DNA of 36,824 nt, taken from the NCBI RefSeq assembly GCF_001676055.1, contig NZ_LZEX01000016.1:1-36824 (forward strand), in the 5' to 3' direction. This DNA is from Morganella psychrotolerans (GTDB taxonomy: Bacteria > Pseudomonadota > Gammaproteobacteria > Enterobacterales > Enterobacteriaceae). Numbering within the stretch: position 1 is the first letter of the stretch; each line of letters starts with the position of its first letter. Under the pieces are notes generated by a model, which saw only the letters and a program-made list of their open reading frames with translations, was not told the DNA's origin and did no database searches. The position numbers and the translations under genes were made by a program. Shown here piece by piece: positions 12,610 through 24,198 of this stretch.

Positions 12610-13935
12610 ATGCGCAACCTATTGTATATACTTATAGTTTTTCTTTCTGTTGCCGGGTTTAACCGGGCAATTGCAGTGCCTGCGGTACAACCACCGGACG
12701 CTCAGGAGTGGTTGCTGAAAGATGAGCCGCCGTTACTGATTCAGGTTTTGGCACCACAAACCATTTTTGCACCGGTCGCCGGGGTAATGCAGGGTGTGGC
12801 AGAGCTGAATCCATCTCACGGTTTTTATATCTACCCGATGAAAGGGGATTACCGTGAACTGCAGTTTGGTAATGACCGCGGCTTTATTGAAAACGACGGT
12901 TTATCGGCTAAAAAACCGAAAACAGTGCCGCCGCTGGATACACTGAATGAGCTGAATAACCCTATCTATGACTATCTGATAACCATAAAGAATACGGATA
13001 TTTTTGGCGCACCGGATGAATCAAAGCCACCGGTTGCAACCCTGTTTGATAATCTGCGCTATCCGGTACTGGCTAAGATGGTCAGAGAAAACCGCGAAGG
13101 TGAGAAAATTGTCTGGCTGACTATCCGTCTGGCAGACCGGCTGGCGTATGTCCGCCTGTCGGATGTGGAACTGGATAAAGGCATTCCTGTTCTGACTTAT
13201 CATCACATCCTCAAAGAGAGTGAAAATAAGAACTTCCTGCATACCTCCACCACCACATCGGTTGAGGCCTTTCAGGCGCAGATGGATTATCTGAAACACA
13301 ATGGCTACCGGACACTCTCTCTTGATGATGTCGCAGGCTATCTGAAAAAAGAAAATAACCTGCCGGGAAAAGTGGTTATTCTGACATTTGATGACGGGCT
13401 CAAATCGGTTTACCGCTATGCGTATCCGATCCTCAAACGCAATCATCAGCATGCCGCGCTATTTGTTATCTCTTCGCGCGTTAAGTCAAAGGTTCAGAAA
13501 TGGGCGCCGGATGGCTTACAGTTTATGAACTGGACGGAGTTACTGGCATCGCGGGATATTTTTGATATTCAGTCCCACGCTCACTTTTTGCATCGCCTGG
13601 ATAAACGGAAAAACCCGATTATTTTCAGCCGGACGGAGCATTCCATTTTGCTGGATTATCAGCGTTCACAGCGCGTGCTGGCAAAACTGAATCCGGAGCA
13701 GCATTATCTGGCTTATCCGTTCGGGGCGTATAATCAGGATGCAATGGATGCGGCGTCTCAGGCAGGAATGACACTCGCGGTGACCACCATTCAGGGCAAA
13801 GTACGGCTGGGCGATAACCCTTATGCACTGAAACGCCTTTATGCATTACGAACTGATTCAATTGAGAAATTTGCCTCGATGATCGGTAACAGTGGTCCGG
13901 AAGTCGTGAATACAGATATTATTGTGGATAAGTAA
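12610..13935 (+). CDS. Secreted polysaccharide deacetylase family protein
   Basis: The 441-residue protein has a signal peptide (hydrophobic residues 4-17, likely cleavage after AIA at 22). A segment at about 50-185 resembles a bacterial SH3-type domain (weak, by eye). A NodB-type deacetylase domain runs from about 193: VLTYHHI at 194, catalytic TFDDG at 259-263, the metal-binding histidine cluster QSHAHFLH at 321-328, and LAYPFGAYN at 367-375. The family removes acetyl groups from surface polysaccharides such as poly-N-acetylglucosamine (PgaB/IcaB) or peptidoglycan. No pga or capsule genes adjoin it, so the substrate is unknown. It begins just after the rpoC terminator with only a weak ribosome-binding site; E. 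coli has yjaZ at this place. Confidence 0.85.
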   Translation: MRNLLYILIVFLSVAGFNRAIAVPAVQPPDAQEWLLKDEPPLLIQVLAPQTIFAPVAGVMQGVAELNPSHGFYIYPMKGDYRELQFGNDRGFIENDGLSAKKPKTVPPLDTLNELNNPIYDYLITIKNTDIFGAPDESKPPVATLFDNLRYPVLAKMVRENREGEKIVWLTIRLADRLAYVRLSDVELDKGIPVLTYHHILKESENKNFLHTSTTTSVEAFQAQMDYLKHNGYRTLSLDDVAGYLKKENNLPGKVVILTFDDGLKSVYRYAYPILKRNHQHAALFVISSRVKSKVQKWAPDGLQFMNWTELLASRDIFDIQSHAHFLHRLDKRKNPIIFSRTEHSILLDYQRSQRVLAKLNPEQHYLAYPFGAYNQDAMDAASQAGMTLAVTTIQGKVRLGDNPYALKRLYALRTDSIEKFASMIGNSGPEVVNTDIIVDK

Positions 13936-13979
13936 AAATTAATATAGTTATCTGTTAAATTTGTTTTATGTGACGTCTT

Positions 13980-14008
13980 CTTTTCCGGTAATTTATTTTC
14001 CGGAAAAG
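13980..14008. terminator. Hairpin between convergent genes, possible bidirectional terminator
   Basis: CTTTTCCGG (13980-13988) pairs with CCGGAAAAG (14000-14008) around an 11-base AT-rich loop. It lies between the deacetylase gene and the convergent MerR-family gene. The A/T ends of the stem could help termination either way, but no long T-run follows. Confidence 0.45.
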
Positions 14009-14044
14009 CGGGCGTGACATAATGACAGATAAATAAATCATCCT

Positions 14045-14848
14045 TCAGGAAATAAGAAACTGAAGTTCATAAGGCGCTGAATCATAATTAACTAAGTTAT
14101 CTTCAAATTCATTTGCAATGATCAGCCGGGGTTTCTCTTTATCTTTGAAATATTGTTCAACCATAATAATATCAATATTTTCAGAAAGATAATTACAGAT
14201 GCAGCATAAGTACAATCCCGCAGGCAGGCAAACCAGATCAGGTGAATCAAAGTCCGGCTTTTCTTTCAGATAGATAAGATACTTGGACGGATAAAATGTT
14301 TGTTCAATAATATTATTATAATCCAGAACATAGGCATATTGCCGTAAATAAGACAGTGATTTATTTTCCGGCCTGGATTTCATTTCTGCCAGCCTCAGTT
14401 CCATCTTAGAAATGGGGCGGTCTGACGGATAACAGGGAACGAACAGACACCAGCGTTCCGGCAGTTCAACACTGTAAAAAGGTTCACCTCCTGACTTATT
14501 ATCAACAAAACTGAAGTAATCCACATACCAGTCTAATGTTTCTATCATATTATGCAGATCTTTTAGTTGCTGTTCCTTCCGTTTTCTCTCCTGTATTAAA
14601 TAATGTGTTAATTTTTCTTTATCTCCGCTTTCAATAATGACTTTAATATCACTTAAATTCATATTTAACGTTTGAAGATACTTAATTCGGTCAATGTAAT
14701 GAAATTGTTCAAATAAATAGTAACGATATCCGGTTTCACTATCGACATATCCCGGTTTCAGAATGCCTTTTTTATCATAGAAACGTAGCGTTTGTGTTGA
14801 AATACCTAATAATTTGGCTGTTTCACCAATTGTAAAATATTTTTTCAT
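14045..14848 (-). CDS. MerR-family transcriptional regulator with GyrI-like effector domain
   Basis: Residues 1-70 form a typical MerR winged helix: FTIGETAKLLGISTQTLRFY, then ILKPGYVDSETGYRYY. A coiled dimerisation helix follows (about 75-110). The C-terminal 150 residues look like a BmrR/GyrI effector-binding domain (EPFYSVELPERWCLF; YELQFLIS), which suggests a small-molecule ligand rather than a metal; no cysteine metal site stands out. The gene is AT-rich compared with its neighbours and faces away from the C-S lyase gene at 15059, whose promoter carries a MerR-type dyad. It probably controls that cassette and perhaps itself. The ligand is unknown. Confidence 0.85.
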   Translation of the reverse strand: MKKYFTIGETAKLLGISTQTLRFYDKKGILKPGYVDSETGYRYYLFEQFHYIDRIKYLQTLNMNLSDIKVIIESGDKEKLTHYLIQERKRKEQQLKDLHNMIETLDWYVDYFSFVDNKSGGEPFYSVELPERWCLFVPCYPSDRPISKMELRLAEMKSRPENKSLSYLRQYAYVLDYNNIIEQTFYPSKYLIYLKEKPDFDSPDLVCLPAGLYLCCICNYLSENIDIIMVEQYFKDKEKPRLIIANEFEDNLVNYDSAPYELQFLIS

Positions 14849-14960
14849 ATCTGTGTCCGGGTAAATGTCACTTTTATTTAAACTATCAGATTTAAAATTA
14901 ACATACTATTTTCTGTGAAAATAATTTTGTGATTATCTTCTCATATCCGAAAAACCTGAT

Positions 14961-14991
14961 TTAACCTTATTCCGGCTATAAGGTTTAGGGT
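14961..14991 (+). promoter_or_regulatory. MerR-type promoter with dyad operator
   Basis: A -35-like TTAACC (14961-14966) and a -10-like TAGGGT (14986-14991) are 19 bases apart, the unusually long spacing of MerR-activated promoters. A perfect 7-base inverted repeat, AACCTTA (14963-14969) and TAAGGTT (14979-14985), fills that spacer. It faces the gene at 15059. The hexamers are weak, as expected for an activator-dependent promoter. Confidence 0.55.
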
Positions 14992-15058
14992 GAGTGCGTA
15001 CTTATTTTAATTTGTCACTTTTATAACAGTGATGAAAAATGATTATTCAGGATAAATA

Positions 15059-16231
15059 ATGAAAGAACGCACTCAACTTTTGTATTCAGGGGAAATGGAT
15101 TATCCGGAAGGTATGTACCCGGATTCACCGGCAATATTTCCGGCAACGGCCTATGCGATGCGTGATACACAGCATTACTATGCTGTCAGCAGCGGAAATG
15201 GTGAATATCAGTATAACCGCACGGCGAATCCGAATCGTGACAGCTTATCCGCTGCGATTTCAATGATGGAAGACGGCGAAATTTCTGCGGTTATGGCATC
15301 AGGCATGGCAGCGATTTCAGCGACACTGCTGAGCTTGCTGAAGCAGGGCGACCATCTTGTTGTTAATGAATCAATTTACGGCGAAACCATTGAGTTAATC
15401 GATCTGATCTTAATCCCGCTGGGTATCACTGTGACCTACGCAGACTTCCTCTCTCCGGCAGCGATTTCGGCGGCAATACGTCCGGAAACCGTCATGTTGT
15501 ATACCGAAATTATCAGCAATCCATTGATTAAAGTGATTGATATTGATGCTGTTTCGGCTATCAGCCGTAAACATCAGTGTCTGCTGGTGGTTGATAATAC
15601 ATTTTCAACCCCTTTTGTTATTAAACCACTGCAACATGGTGCGGATATTGTCATCCACAGTCTGACAAAATTTTTCGGCGGACACAGTGATTTAACTGCA
15701 GGTTCGGTGACTTGTTCGCTGGCACTGATGCAGAAAATCGAACTGAAAGCCCGTCTGTTGGGCGGATGCAGTGATCCATATACCGCGTGGCTTTGTCTGC
15801 GCAGTATCCGCACGATGGAAATGCGTGTTACCCGGCAGATGGAAAATGCGCAGGCTATTGCACAGGCACTCAGCCGTGACCCGCGTGTTGCACTGGTCAA
15901 TTATCCGGGGCTTGAGAGCCATCCGCAGCATGTGCTGGCTGACTCACTGTTTATTCACGGATATGGTCCGATGCTCAGTTTCCGAGTGCGTGATGAACAG
16001 CCGCTGGTGGATGCATTTATTCACCGTCTGGAACTGATCACTTACCTGGGAACATTAGGCGGATTCCGCACATCACTGGCGCATCCGGCGACAGCATTCA
16101 GGACTGAATTTACCCCGCAACAGCTTATTGATTTCGGTATGCATGAAGGACTGATTCGTATTTCTGCCGGCTGCGAAGCCGCTGAGGATTTAATTGCTGA
16201 TATCACTCAGGCACTTGATGTATTTAATTAA
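15059..16231 (+). CDS. Trans-sulfuration-family PLP enzyme (C-S lyase, methionine gamma-lyase-like)
   Basis: A 390-residue Cys/Met-metabolism PLP-dependent enzyme. Visible motifs are YQYNRTANPNR (50-60, cofactor phosphate contact from the partner subunit), ASGMAAI (80-86), Y107-G108 (ring stacking), VVDNTF (177-182) and the PLP lysine K204 in HSLTKFFGGHSD. The methionine gamma-lyase cysteine that follows Tyr-Gly in Pseudomonas putida is replaced by Glu109. It could be a methionine gamma-lyase, a homocysteine or S-alkylcysteine lyase, or a cystathionine lyase. Position between a MerR regulator and a co-transcribed amino-acid symporter argues for catabolism of an imported sulfur amino acid rather than methionine biosynthesis. 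Confidence 0.8.
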   Translation: MKERTQLLYSGEMDYPEGMYPDSPAIFPATAYAMRDTQHYYAVSSGNGEYQYNRTANPNRDSLSAAISMMEDGEISAVMASGMAAISATLLSLLKQGDHLVVNESIYGETIELIDLILIPLGITVTYADFLSPAAISAAIRPETVMLYTEIISNPLIKVIDIDAVSAISRKHQCLLVVDNTFSTPFVIKPLQHGADIVIHSLTKFFGGHSDLTAGSVTCSLALMQKIELKARLLGGCSDPYTAWLCLRSIRTMEMRVTRQMENAQAIAQALSRDPRVALVNYPGLESHPQHVLADSLFIHGYGPMLSFRVRDEQPLVDAFIHRLELITYLGTLGGFRTSLAHPATAFRTEFTPQQLIDFGMHEGLIRISAGCEAAEDLIADITQALDVFN

Positions 16232-16246
16232 TTTCGGATACTCATT

Positions 16247-17683
16247 ATGGACTCAATACTAAATATAATTAATAAGTTTTCAGATTTTATCTGGACGTAT
16301 CCGATGCCGATTTTATTAGTCAGTCTCGGCATCTGGTTAACCATTAAATTCCGTTTTAAATACCAATTTAATTTTCGGTTTAATATAAAGAATACATACG
16401 GCGGCTTATTTAATAAAAAAGGTATCAGTGAAAAAATTCAGGGAGCCGGTTCGGTATCCAGTTTTGCAGCGGCCTGTACCGCACTGGCTAATACCGTCGG
16501 GATCGGCAGTATCGGCGGGGTTGCCACCGCAATTACTATGGGCGGTCCGGGGGCGATATTCTGGCTTTGGTTTTCTGCTTTCTTTGGTATTGCGACCAAA
16601 GCGTGTGAAATTATTCTCGGGCAGCGTTATCGCGTCAAATATGAAAAGTCCATGGATGAATATGTCTGTGACCGCTCATTTGTGATGGAGCATGCACTGG
16701 GCTGGAAAAAAGGCGCGGTGGCACTTTCTGTCTGCTGCTTTATGCTCGGGCCGTGGACGTGCCTGGTACAGAGCGAATCAGCAACATCCTCTATTGAAGA
16801 AGCCTTTAATGTCGACAGTTATCTGACCCTGATTGTGATGGTTATTTTTATTGCCAGTGTCATTATCGGCGGCTTAAAAGGTATTTCTTCAAAAATGGAG
16901 AGTGTAGTTCCGAAACTGGCAATTACTTATCTGACCGTTGCGGTGATCCTGCTGGTGATGAATTACGATCAGATTCTTGCTGCATTTGCCCTGATTTTTA
17001 AATCTGCATTTTCACCGGCTGCCGGTGTTGGCGGATTTGCCGGTGCAACAGTCATGGAAGCTATTCGTTTTGGTATTGCCCGCGGTATTTACTCCAATGA
17101 CGCAGGAACTGGTTACGGCATTGTCGCTCATGCGGCAGCTACAACGGATCACCCTATCCGCCAGTCAAGCTGGGGGTTTGGTGAAGTTTTCCTGACCATT
17201 ATTATTTGTACAGTAACGGCATTAGCGATTCTGACAACCAATGTCTGGGTCGATTATGCGGGAATTACATCATCCCGCCTGACAACATTAGCGTTTAAAG
17301 TTACGTATGGTGATGTCGGCAGCTGGTTTATGGCGATATTTATCACCTTGCTGGCCTGTACAACAACCATTGGTATGTATTTCACCTGCGAAAAAGCCGT
17401 TAACTTTTTCTTCGGTGATACGAGAGCCAATAAAATAGCGAAAAACTTATACCGCGTTTATTATCTGGCGCCGATTATTTTATTCAGTAATTTACAGGCT
17501 GATATTTTATGGGCGCTGACGGATATTTTAAGTGCAGTCTATGTACTGATTACGATGATATTAATTCTGAGTCAGCGCAAAGAAATTTTCCGGTTATTTA
17601 ATGATTTCTGGGGACGTTATATCCCGGCAAAAAATGCCGGTGAAGATGTGCCGCCGGTGACATTTTGTAAGCGGATAGACTAA
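16247..17683 (+). CDS. AGCS-family sodium/alanine (amino acid) symporter
   Basis: A 478-residue inner-membrane protein with about ten hydrophobic segments. The family signature ALANTVGIGSIGGVATAITM (about residues 76-95) is followed by GGPGAIFWLWFSAFFGIATK, and a second conserved region reads RGIYSNDAGTGYG. AGCS carriers couple Na+ (or H+) entry to uptake of alanine, glycine or related small amino acids. The start lies 15 bases after the stop of the PLP enzyme gene, so the two are probably one mRNA and the carrier is likely to bring in that enzyme's substrate. A shared bidirectional terminator separates it from thiH. Confidence 0.88.
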   Translation: MDSILNIINKFSDFIWTYPMPILLVSLGIWLTIKFRFKYQFNFRFNIKNTYGGLFNKKGISEKIQGAGSVSSFAAACTALANTVGIGSIGGVATAITMGGPGAIFWLWFSAFFGIATKACEIILGQRYRVKYEKSMDEYVCDRSFVMEHALGWKKGAVALSVCCFMLGPWTCLVQSESATSSIEEAFNVDSYLTLIVMVIFIASVIIGGLKGISSKMESVVPKLAITYLTVAVILLVMNYDQILAAFALIFKSAFSPAAGVGGFAGATVMEAIRFGIARGIYSNDAGTGYGIVAHAAATTDHPIRQSSWGFGEVFLTIIICTVTALAILTTNVWVDYAGITSSRLTTLAFKVTYGDVGSWFMAIFITLLACTTTIGMYFTCEKAVNFFFGDTRANKIAKNLYRVYYLAPIILFSNLQADILWALTDILSAVYVLITMILILSQRKEIFRLFNDFWGRYIPAKNAGEDVPPVTFCKRID

Positions 17684-17685
17684 AA

Positions 17686-17716
17686 AAAACAGGCCGGAAA
17701 AATACCGGCCTGTTTT
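17686..17716. terminator. Bidirectional terminator between the symporter gene and thiH
   Basis: AAAACAGGCCGG (17686-17697) pairs perfectly with CCGGCCTGTTTT (17705-17716) across AAAAATA. A-runs on one side and T-runs on the other let it serve both convergent units. Confidence 0.9.
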
Positions 17717-17719
17717 ATT

Positions 17720-18850
17720 TTATCGCCCCAGATAGTGATCCCAGTCTTTCCAAACCGGCTGAAGCCCCGCCGCCAGCAGAGCATCTGTTACCTGCTGTGG
17801 TGTGCGGTTGTCATGCGGGCTGAACTGCTCCAGCTCCGGGTCATCCCCTTGTGCGTAGCCGCCCGGTTGGGTTTTTGACCCGGCACTGATCTGGTTAATC
17901 GCGACCGGTACCATATGGTCACGGAAATACGGTGATTCACGGGTGGAGAGGGATAGCTCAATGTCCGGCGCAAACAATCGGAAGGCGCAGATTAGTTGCA
18001 CCAGCTCCGCGTCATTTATCAGGGACTCCGGCTCAATCCCCCCTGCACACGGGCGCAGGCGGGGAAATGAAACCGAATAGCGGCTTTTCTGATAGCGCAG
18101 GCGGAGATAATTAAGATGCTCCGCGACCATATAGCAGTCCGTGCGCCACTGAGCGGAAAGACCGATCAGCGCGCCCAGGCCTATCTTGTCGATCCCCGCC
18201 TGACCTAAGCGATCGGGTGTCTGTAAGCGCCAGTGAAAATCCTGCTTGCGACCTTTCAGGTGATGCCGCTGATAGGTGCTTTCGTGGTAGGTTTCCTGGT
18301 AAACCATCACACCATCCAGCCCGAGCGTGCGCAGTTCGGCATATTCCTCCGTCGCCATCGGCTGTACTTCCATCATCATGGTGCTGAAATAGTTGCGGAT
18401 CAGCGGAAAGGTTTCGCGGAAATACGGCATACCCACTTTGCGCTGATGCTCGCCCGTCACCAGCAGCAGACTGTCGAACCCGAGCGCTTTAATCGCTTCA
18501 CATTCTGTCCGGATCTCTTCCGGTGTCAGGGTTTTGCGTTTTATCGCGTTACTCATGGAGAAACCGCAGTAAGTGCAATCGTTGGCACACAAATTGGAGA
18601 GATAAAGCGGCACATACATACCGACGACGTGCCCGAAACGCTGACGGGTCAGTGTCTGCGCTTTCTGCGCCATCTCTTCCAGATACGGGCGTGCCGCCGG
18701 GGAAATCAGTGCCATAAAGTCCGGTAACGTCAGGTTTTCCCGGTTCAGTGCCTGTTCTACATCACGCGCAGTTTTACTGTTCAACTGCAAAGTAAGATTG
18801 TCCCAATCCAGTTGCTGCCAGTGATCGCTGAAGGTGCTGTTATCACTCAT
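17720..18850 (-). CDS. thiH: 2-iminoacetate synthase ThiH
   Basis: A radical-SAM tyrosine lyase that cleaves tyrosine to p-cresol and dehydroglycine for assembly of the thiamine thiazole ring. The 376 residues include the CX3CX2C iron-sulfur motif at C88, C92 and C95 ([11 protein letters not shown]), close to the E. coli length of 377. It is the last gene of the thi operon; its ATG overlaps the thiG stop by four bases (ATGA), so translation is coupled. Confidence 0.96.
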   Translation of the reverse strand: MSDNSTFSDHWQQLDWDNLTLQLNSKTARDVEQALNRENLTLPDFMALISPAARPYLEEMAQKAQTLTRQRFGHVVGMYVPLYLSNLCANDCTYCGFSMSNAIKRKTLTPEEIRTECEAIKALGFDSLLLVTGEHQRKVGMPYFRETFPLIRNYFSTMMMEVQPMATEEYAELRTLGLDGVMVYQETYHESTYQRHHLKGRKQDFHWRLQTPDRLGQAGIDKIGLGALIGLSAQWRTDCYMVAEHLNYLRLRYQKSRYSVSFPRLRPCAGGIEPESLINDAELVQLICAFRLFAPDIELSLSTRESPYFRDHMVPVAINQISAGSKTQPGGYAQGDDPELEQFSPHDNRTPQQVTDALLAAGLQPVWKDWDHYLGR

Positions 18851-19614
18851 AACGCCTCCAAAAATGCGGTCAGCGGGCTGGTGGCGGTTGCATGTTGTTG
18901 TTGCGGGGCAAGTTTGGCTTCCCGCGCGAGAAGACCGGCTTCCACTGCCTGACGGAATGCATTGGCCATCAGTACCGGTGAGCGCGCAACTGCCATAGCC
19001 GTATTTACCAGTACGGCATCAGCCCCCAGTTCGATAGCTTCCAGGGCATGACTTGGTGCGCCGATCCCCGCATCAATTACGACCGGTACTGTTGCCTGTT
19101 CAATAATAATCCGCAGCATATCGCGGGTTTGCAATCCCCGGTTGGAGCCGATAGGCGCACCCAGCGGCATTACAGCAGCACAACCGACTTCTTCTAACCG
19201 GCGGCATAATACCGGGTCTGCACTGCAATAGGGCAAAACAACAAATCCCTCTTTGACCAGGGTTTCGGCAGCAGACAATGTTTCTATCGGATCAGGCAGC
19301 AAATAGCGGGCATCGGGATGAATTTCCAGTTTTATCCAGTGGGTATCCAGGGCTTCCCGCGCCAGGCGTGCGGCAAATACCGCTTCCTGTGCATTTTTTG
19401 CGCCGGAGGTATTCGGCAGCAGTTTTATCCCCAGTTCGCGGAGCGGGGCGAGGATCTCATCATGTCCCTGTGCAAGGTCGATGCGCTTCATCGCCATAGT
19501 AACCAGCTGGCTGCCGGAGGCGGCAATTGCTTCCTGCATTGTGCGGCTGTTTGCGTATTTTCCGGTGCCGGTAAATAAGTGAGATGTAAATGTGGTATCT
19601 GCAATGGTCAGCAT
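18847..19614 (-). CDS. thiG: Thiazole synthase ThiG
   Basis: A 255-residue TIM-barrel enzyme that condenses deoxyxylulose phosphate, dehydroglycine (from ThiH) and sulfur carried on ThiS-thiocarboxylate into thiazole phosphate. The Schiff-base lysine is K95 ([10 protein letters not shown]), and the phosphate-binding region [13 protein letters not shown] is present. It begins 2 bases after the thiS stop and works as a complex with ThiH. Confidence 0.97.
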   Translation of the reverse strand: MLTIADTTFTSHLFTGTGKYANSRTMQEAIAASGSQLVTMAMKRIDLAQGHDEILAPLRELGIKLLPNTSGAKNAQEAVFAARLAREALDTHWIKLEIHPDARYLLPDPIETLSAAETLVKEGFVVLPYCSADPVLCRRLEEVGCAAVMPLGAPIGSNRGLQTRDMLRIIIEQATVPVVIDAGIGAPSHALEAIELGADAVLVNTAMAVARSPVLMANAFRQAVEAGLLAREAKLAPQQQHATATSPLTAFLEAL

Positions 19615-19616
19615 AA

Positions 19617-19817
19617 TTAACCTCCGGCGATAGCCTGAAAAAGTAACACCTGGTCGCCGTCATTGATGATGAAATTACTCCATTCATCACGGACAACAAT
19701 ACTTTGATTGACCGCAACGGCAACCCCGGTCACCGGGCGTTCAAGGTGCGCCAGTAATGCACTGACAGTCAGCGGCTCTGTGAATATCATCACATCATCA
19801 TTTACTGTTATGCGCAT
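19617..19817 (-). CDS. thiS: Sulfur carrier protein ThiS
   Basis: A 66-residue ubiquitin-fold carrier ending in the required Gly-Gly, which ThiF adenylates and which then bears the thiocarboxylate used by ThiG. The start MRITVND at 19817 was chosen over an upstream in-frame ATG at 19835 because it fits the beta-grasp fold and overlaps the end of thiF by ten bases, as is common in this operon. Confidence 0.94.
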   Translation of the reverse strand: MRITVNDDVMIFTEPLTVSALLAHLERPVTGVAVAVNQSIVVRDEWSNFIINDGDQVLLFQAIAGG

Positions 19818-20555
19818 ACGGCAGCCTCCCCGCATACCGGGCAGAGTGCTGCCCGCTGCAATTGTAAGGTGCTCCAGCTCTGCTGTTTGCCGTCAAAAAG
19901 GCGCAGTTTTCCGTTCAGCGCAGAGGGTAACCCTGCCAGCAGTTTGATGGCTTCCAGCGCCTGTAATGTGCCGATCACACCAACTACCGGACCCAGTACA
20001 CCGGCTGTGCGGCAGTTGCGCTCAGGAACCACATCATCAGGATAGAGGCAGCAATAGCAGCCATGCTCAAACGGCGGAGTGAGTACCAGCAACTGACCAC
20101 TGAACCTGACGGCGCTGCCGCTGACCAGGGTTTTACGCTGTGCAACACAGGCGGCATTGATAGCATGGCGCGTGGTCATATTATCCGTGCAGTCCAGGAC
20201 GATATCGGCTTTTTTTACATGATGTTGCAGTGTGTCACCCGTCTGACGATCAGTGATGGTATTGAGGCGCAGTGACGGATTCAGCGCCCGCAGACGTGCT
20301 GTTGCGGTTTGCGCTTTATTCGCCTGCACATCTGCTTCGGTATATAAAATCTGGCGCTGAAGATTGGAGATATGAATGTCATCATCATCAATCAGGGTCA
20401 GTTCGCCGACTCCGGCGGCAGCCAGATAAAGTGCCGCCGGAGAGCCCAGCCCGCCGAGACCAATAACCACGGCATGAGACTGTCGGAGTTTCAGCTGACC
20501 TTCCGGCCCGATATCTTCCAGCAGCAACTGACGGCTGTAGCGCATAAAATCATAA

Positions 20556-20566
<11 letters not shown>
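19808..20566 (-). CDS. thiF: ThiS adenylyltransferase ThiF
   Basis: An E1-like enzyme that adenylates the ThiS C-terminus. From the start [13 protein letters not shown] (20566, matching the E. coli N-terminus) it has 252 residues: nucleotide-binding GLGGLG at 36-41, [13 protein letters not shown] at 60-72, the reactive cysteine C185 in ERNCRTAG, and zinc cysteines in CYCC (170-173) and CPVC near the end. It overlaps thiE by eleven bases. Confidence 0.95.
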
Positions 20567-23159
<2,593 letters not shown>

Positions 23160-23323
23160 AGCAAATTCCTTACAGTGAACCGGCAATACGCCGGAAGAAA
23201 AAGTGAGAAATTGCTTGTCTGGAGGTGCGTCAGGAGTAATACGTGATAACCGGGCTGTCAGGCATCTATCTGATCTGATTACAGATTGATACCACCAACA
23301 GCGGTTAAAAGAAAAGATTACTC

Positions 23324-23423
23324 TTGTTCCCTTCGCGGGTACTAACCCGATCAGGTTCCGCGGATCCCGAATTAACGGTCTCAGCCCGATTTATCACAAG
23401 GATAAATGCTGGGCACTCCGACA
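23324..23423 (-). ncRNA. TPP (THI-box) riboswitch upstream of thiC
   Basis: On the minus strand the conserved blocks occur in order: GGAGTGCCC, GGGCTGAGA, ACCTGATCGGGTTAGTACC and GCGAAGGGAAC. A variable P3 extension folds as ATTTATC/GATAAAT. Thiamine pyrophosphate binding is known to shut down thiC expression. The aptamer ends about 165 bases before the thiC ATG. No clear T-run terminator is seen in between, so translational control is the more likely output. Confidence 0.93.
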
Positions 23424-23434
23424 AGAAAGACTTC

Positions 23435-23462
23435 AGTATAAGGGGGGTTTATAAAACCTCAA
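23435..23462 (-). promoter_or_regulatory. Promoter of the thi operon
   Basis: On the minus strand TTGAGG (23462-23457) and TATACT (23440-23435) are 16 bases apart. The predicted start, near 23428, falls at the 5' end of the riboswitch. Confidence 0.65.
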
Positions 23463-23526
23463 CTGATTTTGTTTGTTATATACCCTTATTCATTCAAACT
23501 GCAGGTTCGTTGGCTGCGCTTTATTT

Positions 23527-24189
23527 TTATGCTAAAGACCACGCCAGCTGTGTCCAGCCCTGTTTTTCTGCTTCGGCCTGTAGTACCGGGTCGGCATTGA
23601 CGGTCAGGACATCTGTTGCATAGTGACACAGGGGCAGGTCATTGGCGGAATCAGTATAAAAAATCGTGCGTTCAGGTAAAAACTGGCGGATATCCAGGAA
23701 GTTAGCCAGTTTTTCAACTTTTCCTTCACGGAAGGTGGTGATCCCTTGTAACGCCCCGGTGTAGCGTTCATCTTTCACTTCCAGTTCGATGCCGAAAGCC
23801 AGATTAACACCCAGCATCTTTGCCACCGGTTTGACGATAAAATCGCTGGTGGCAGAAATAATCACTATCGGCACGCCATTCTCTTTGTAGAATGCGAGCG
23901 TTTTTACCGCATCCGGATAGATAACCGGGCGGATTTTGCAGTCAATAAAATCGGCAACCCATTCATCTACCTGCGCCACTGTGGCATGCCCCAGAGATTT
24001 CAGATTAAACGCCATATAGGCCGCCATATCCAGCTTGCCGGTGCTGTAGTCTTCCATCATTTGTCTATCTGCATCGAGATAGGCGGGATCCGTAATAATC
24101 TTTTTTTCCCACAGATACTCTGTCCATAACAGGCTGCTATCTGCGGCGATTAAAGTATGATCGAGATCGAAAATGGCTAATACAGACAT
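23527..24189 (-). CDS. HAD-IB family phosphatase (SerB-like)
   Basis: A 220-residue haloacid-dehalogenase hydrolase with all four motifs: FDLDHT with nucleophile D8 and acid D10, IISATSD (motif II), the lysine in GKVEKL (motif III) and YTDSANDLPL (motif IV). The tail DPVLQAEAEKQGW is typical of family IB. The family includes phosphoserine phosphatase and removes phosphate from small phosphomonoesters. It lacks a signal peptide, so it is cytoplasmic. It begins 9 bases after the ABC ATPase stop, as the last gene of the PhoB-linked operon, and probably releases phosphate from the imported compound or a breakdown product. The substrate is unknown. Confidence 0.85.
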   Translation of the reverse strand: MSVLAIFDLDHTLIAADSSLLWTEYLWEKKIITDPAYLDADRQMMEDYSTGKLDMAAYMAFNLKSLGHATVAQVDEWVADFIDCKIRPVIYPDAVKTLAFYKENGVPIVIISATSDFIVKPVAKMLGVNLAFGIELEVKDERYTGALQGITTFREGKVEKLANFLDIRQFLPERTIFYTDSANDLPLCHYATDVLTVNADPVLQAEAEKQGWTQLAWSLA

Positions 24190-24198
24190 GGTATTCCT

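Noticed and set aside
18233-18727. Plus-strand open frame of 164 codons over thiH
   Set aside because: Histidine/phenylalanine-rich antisense shadow of thiH.
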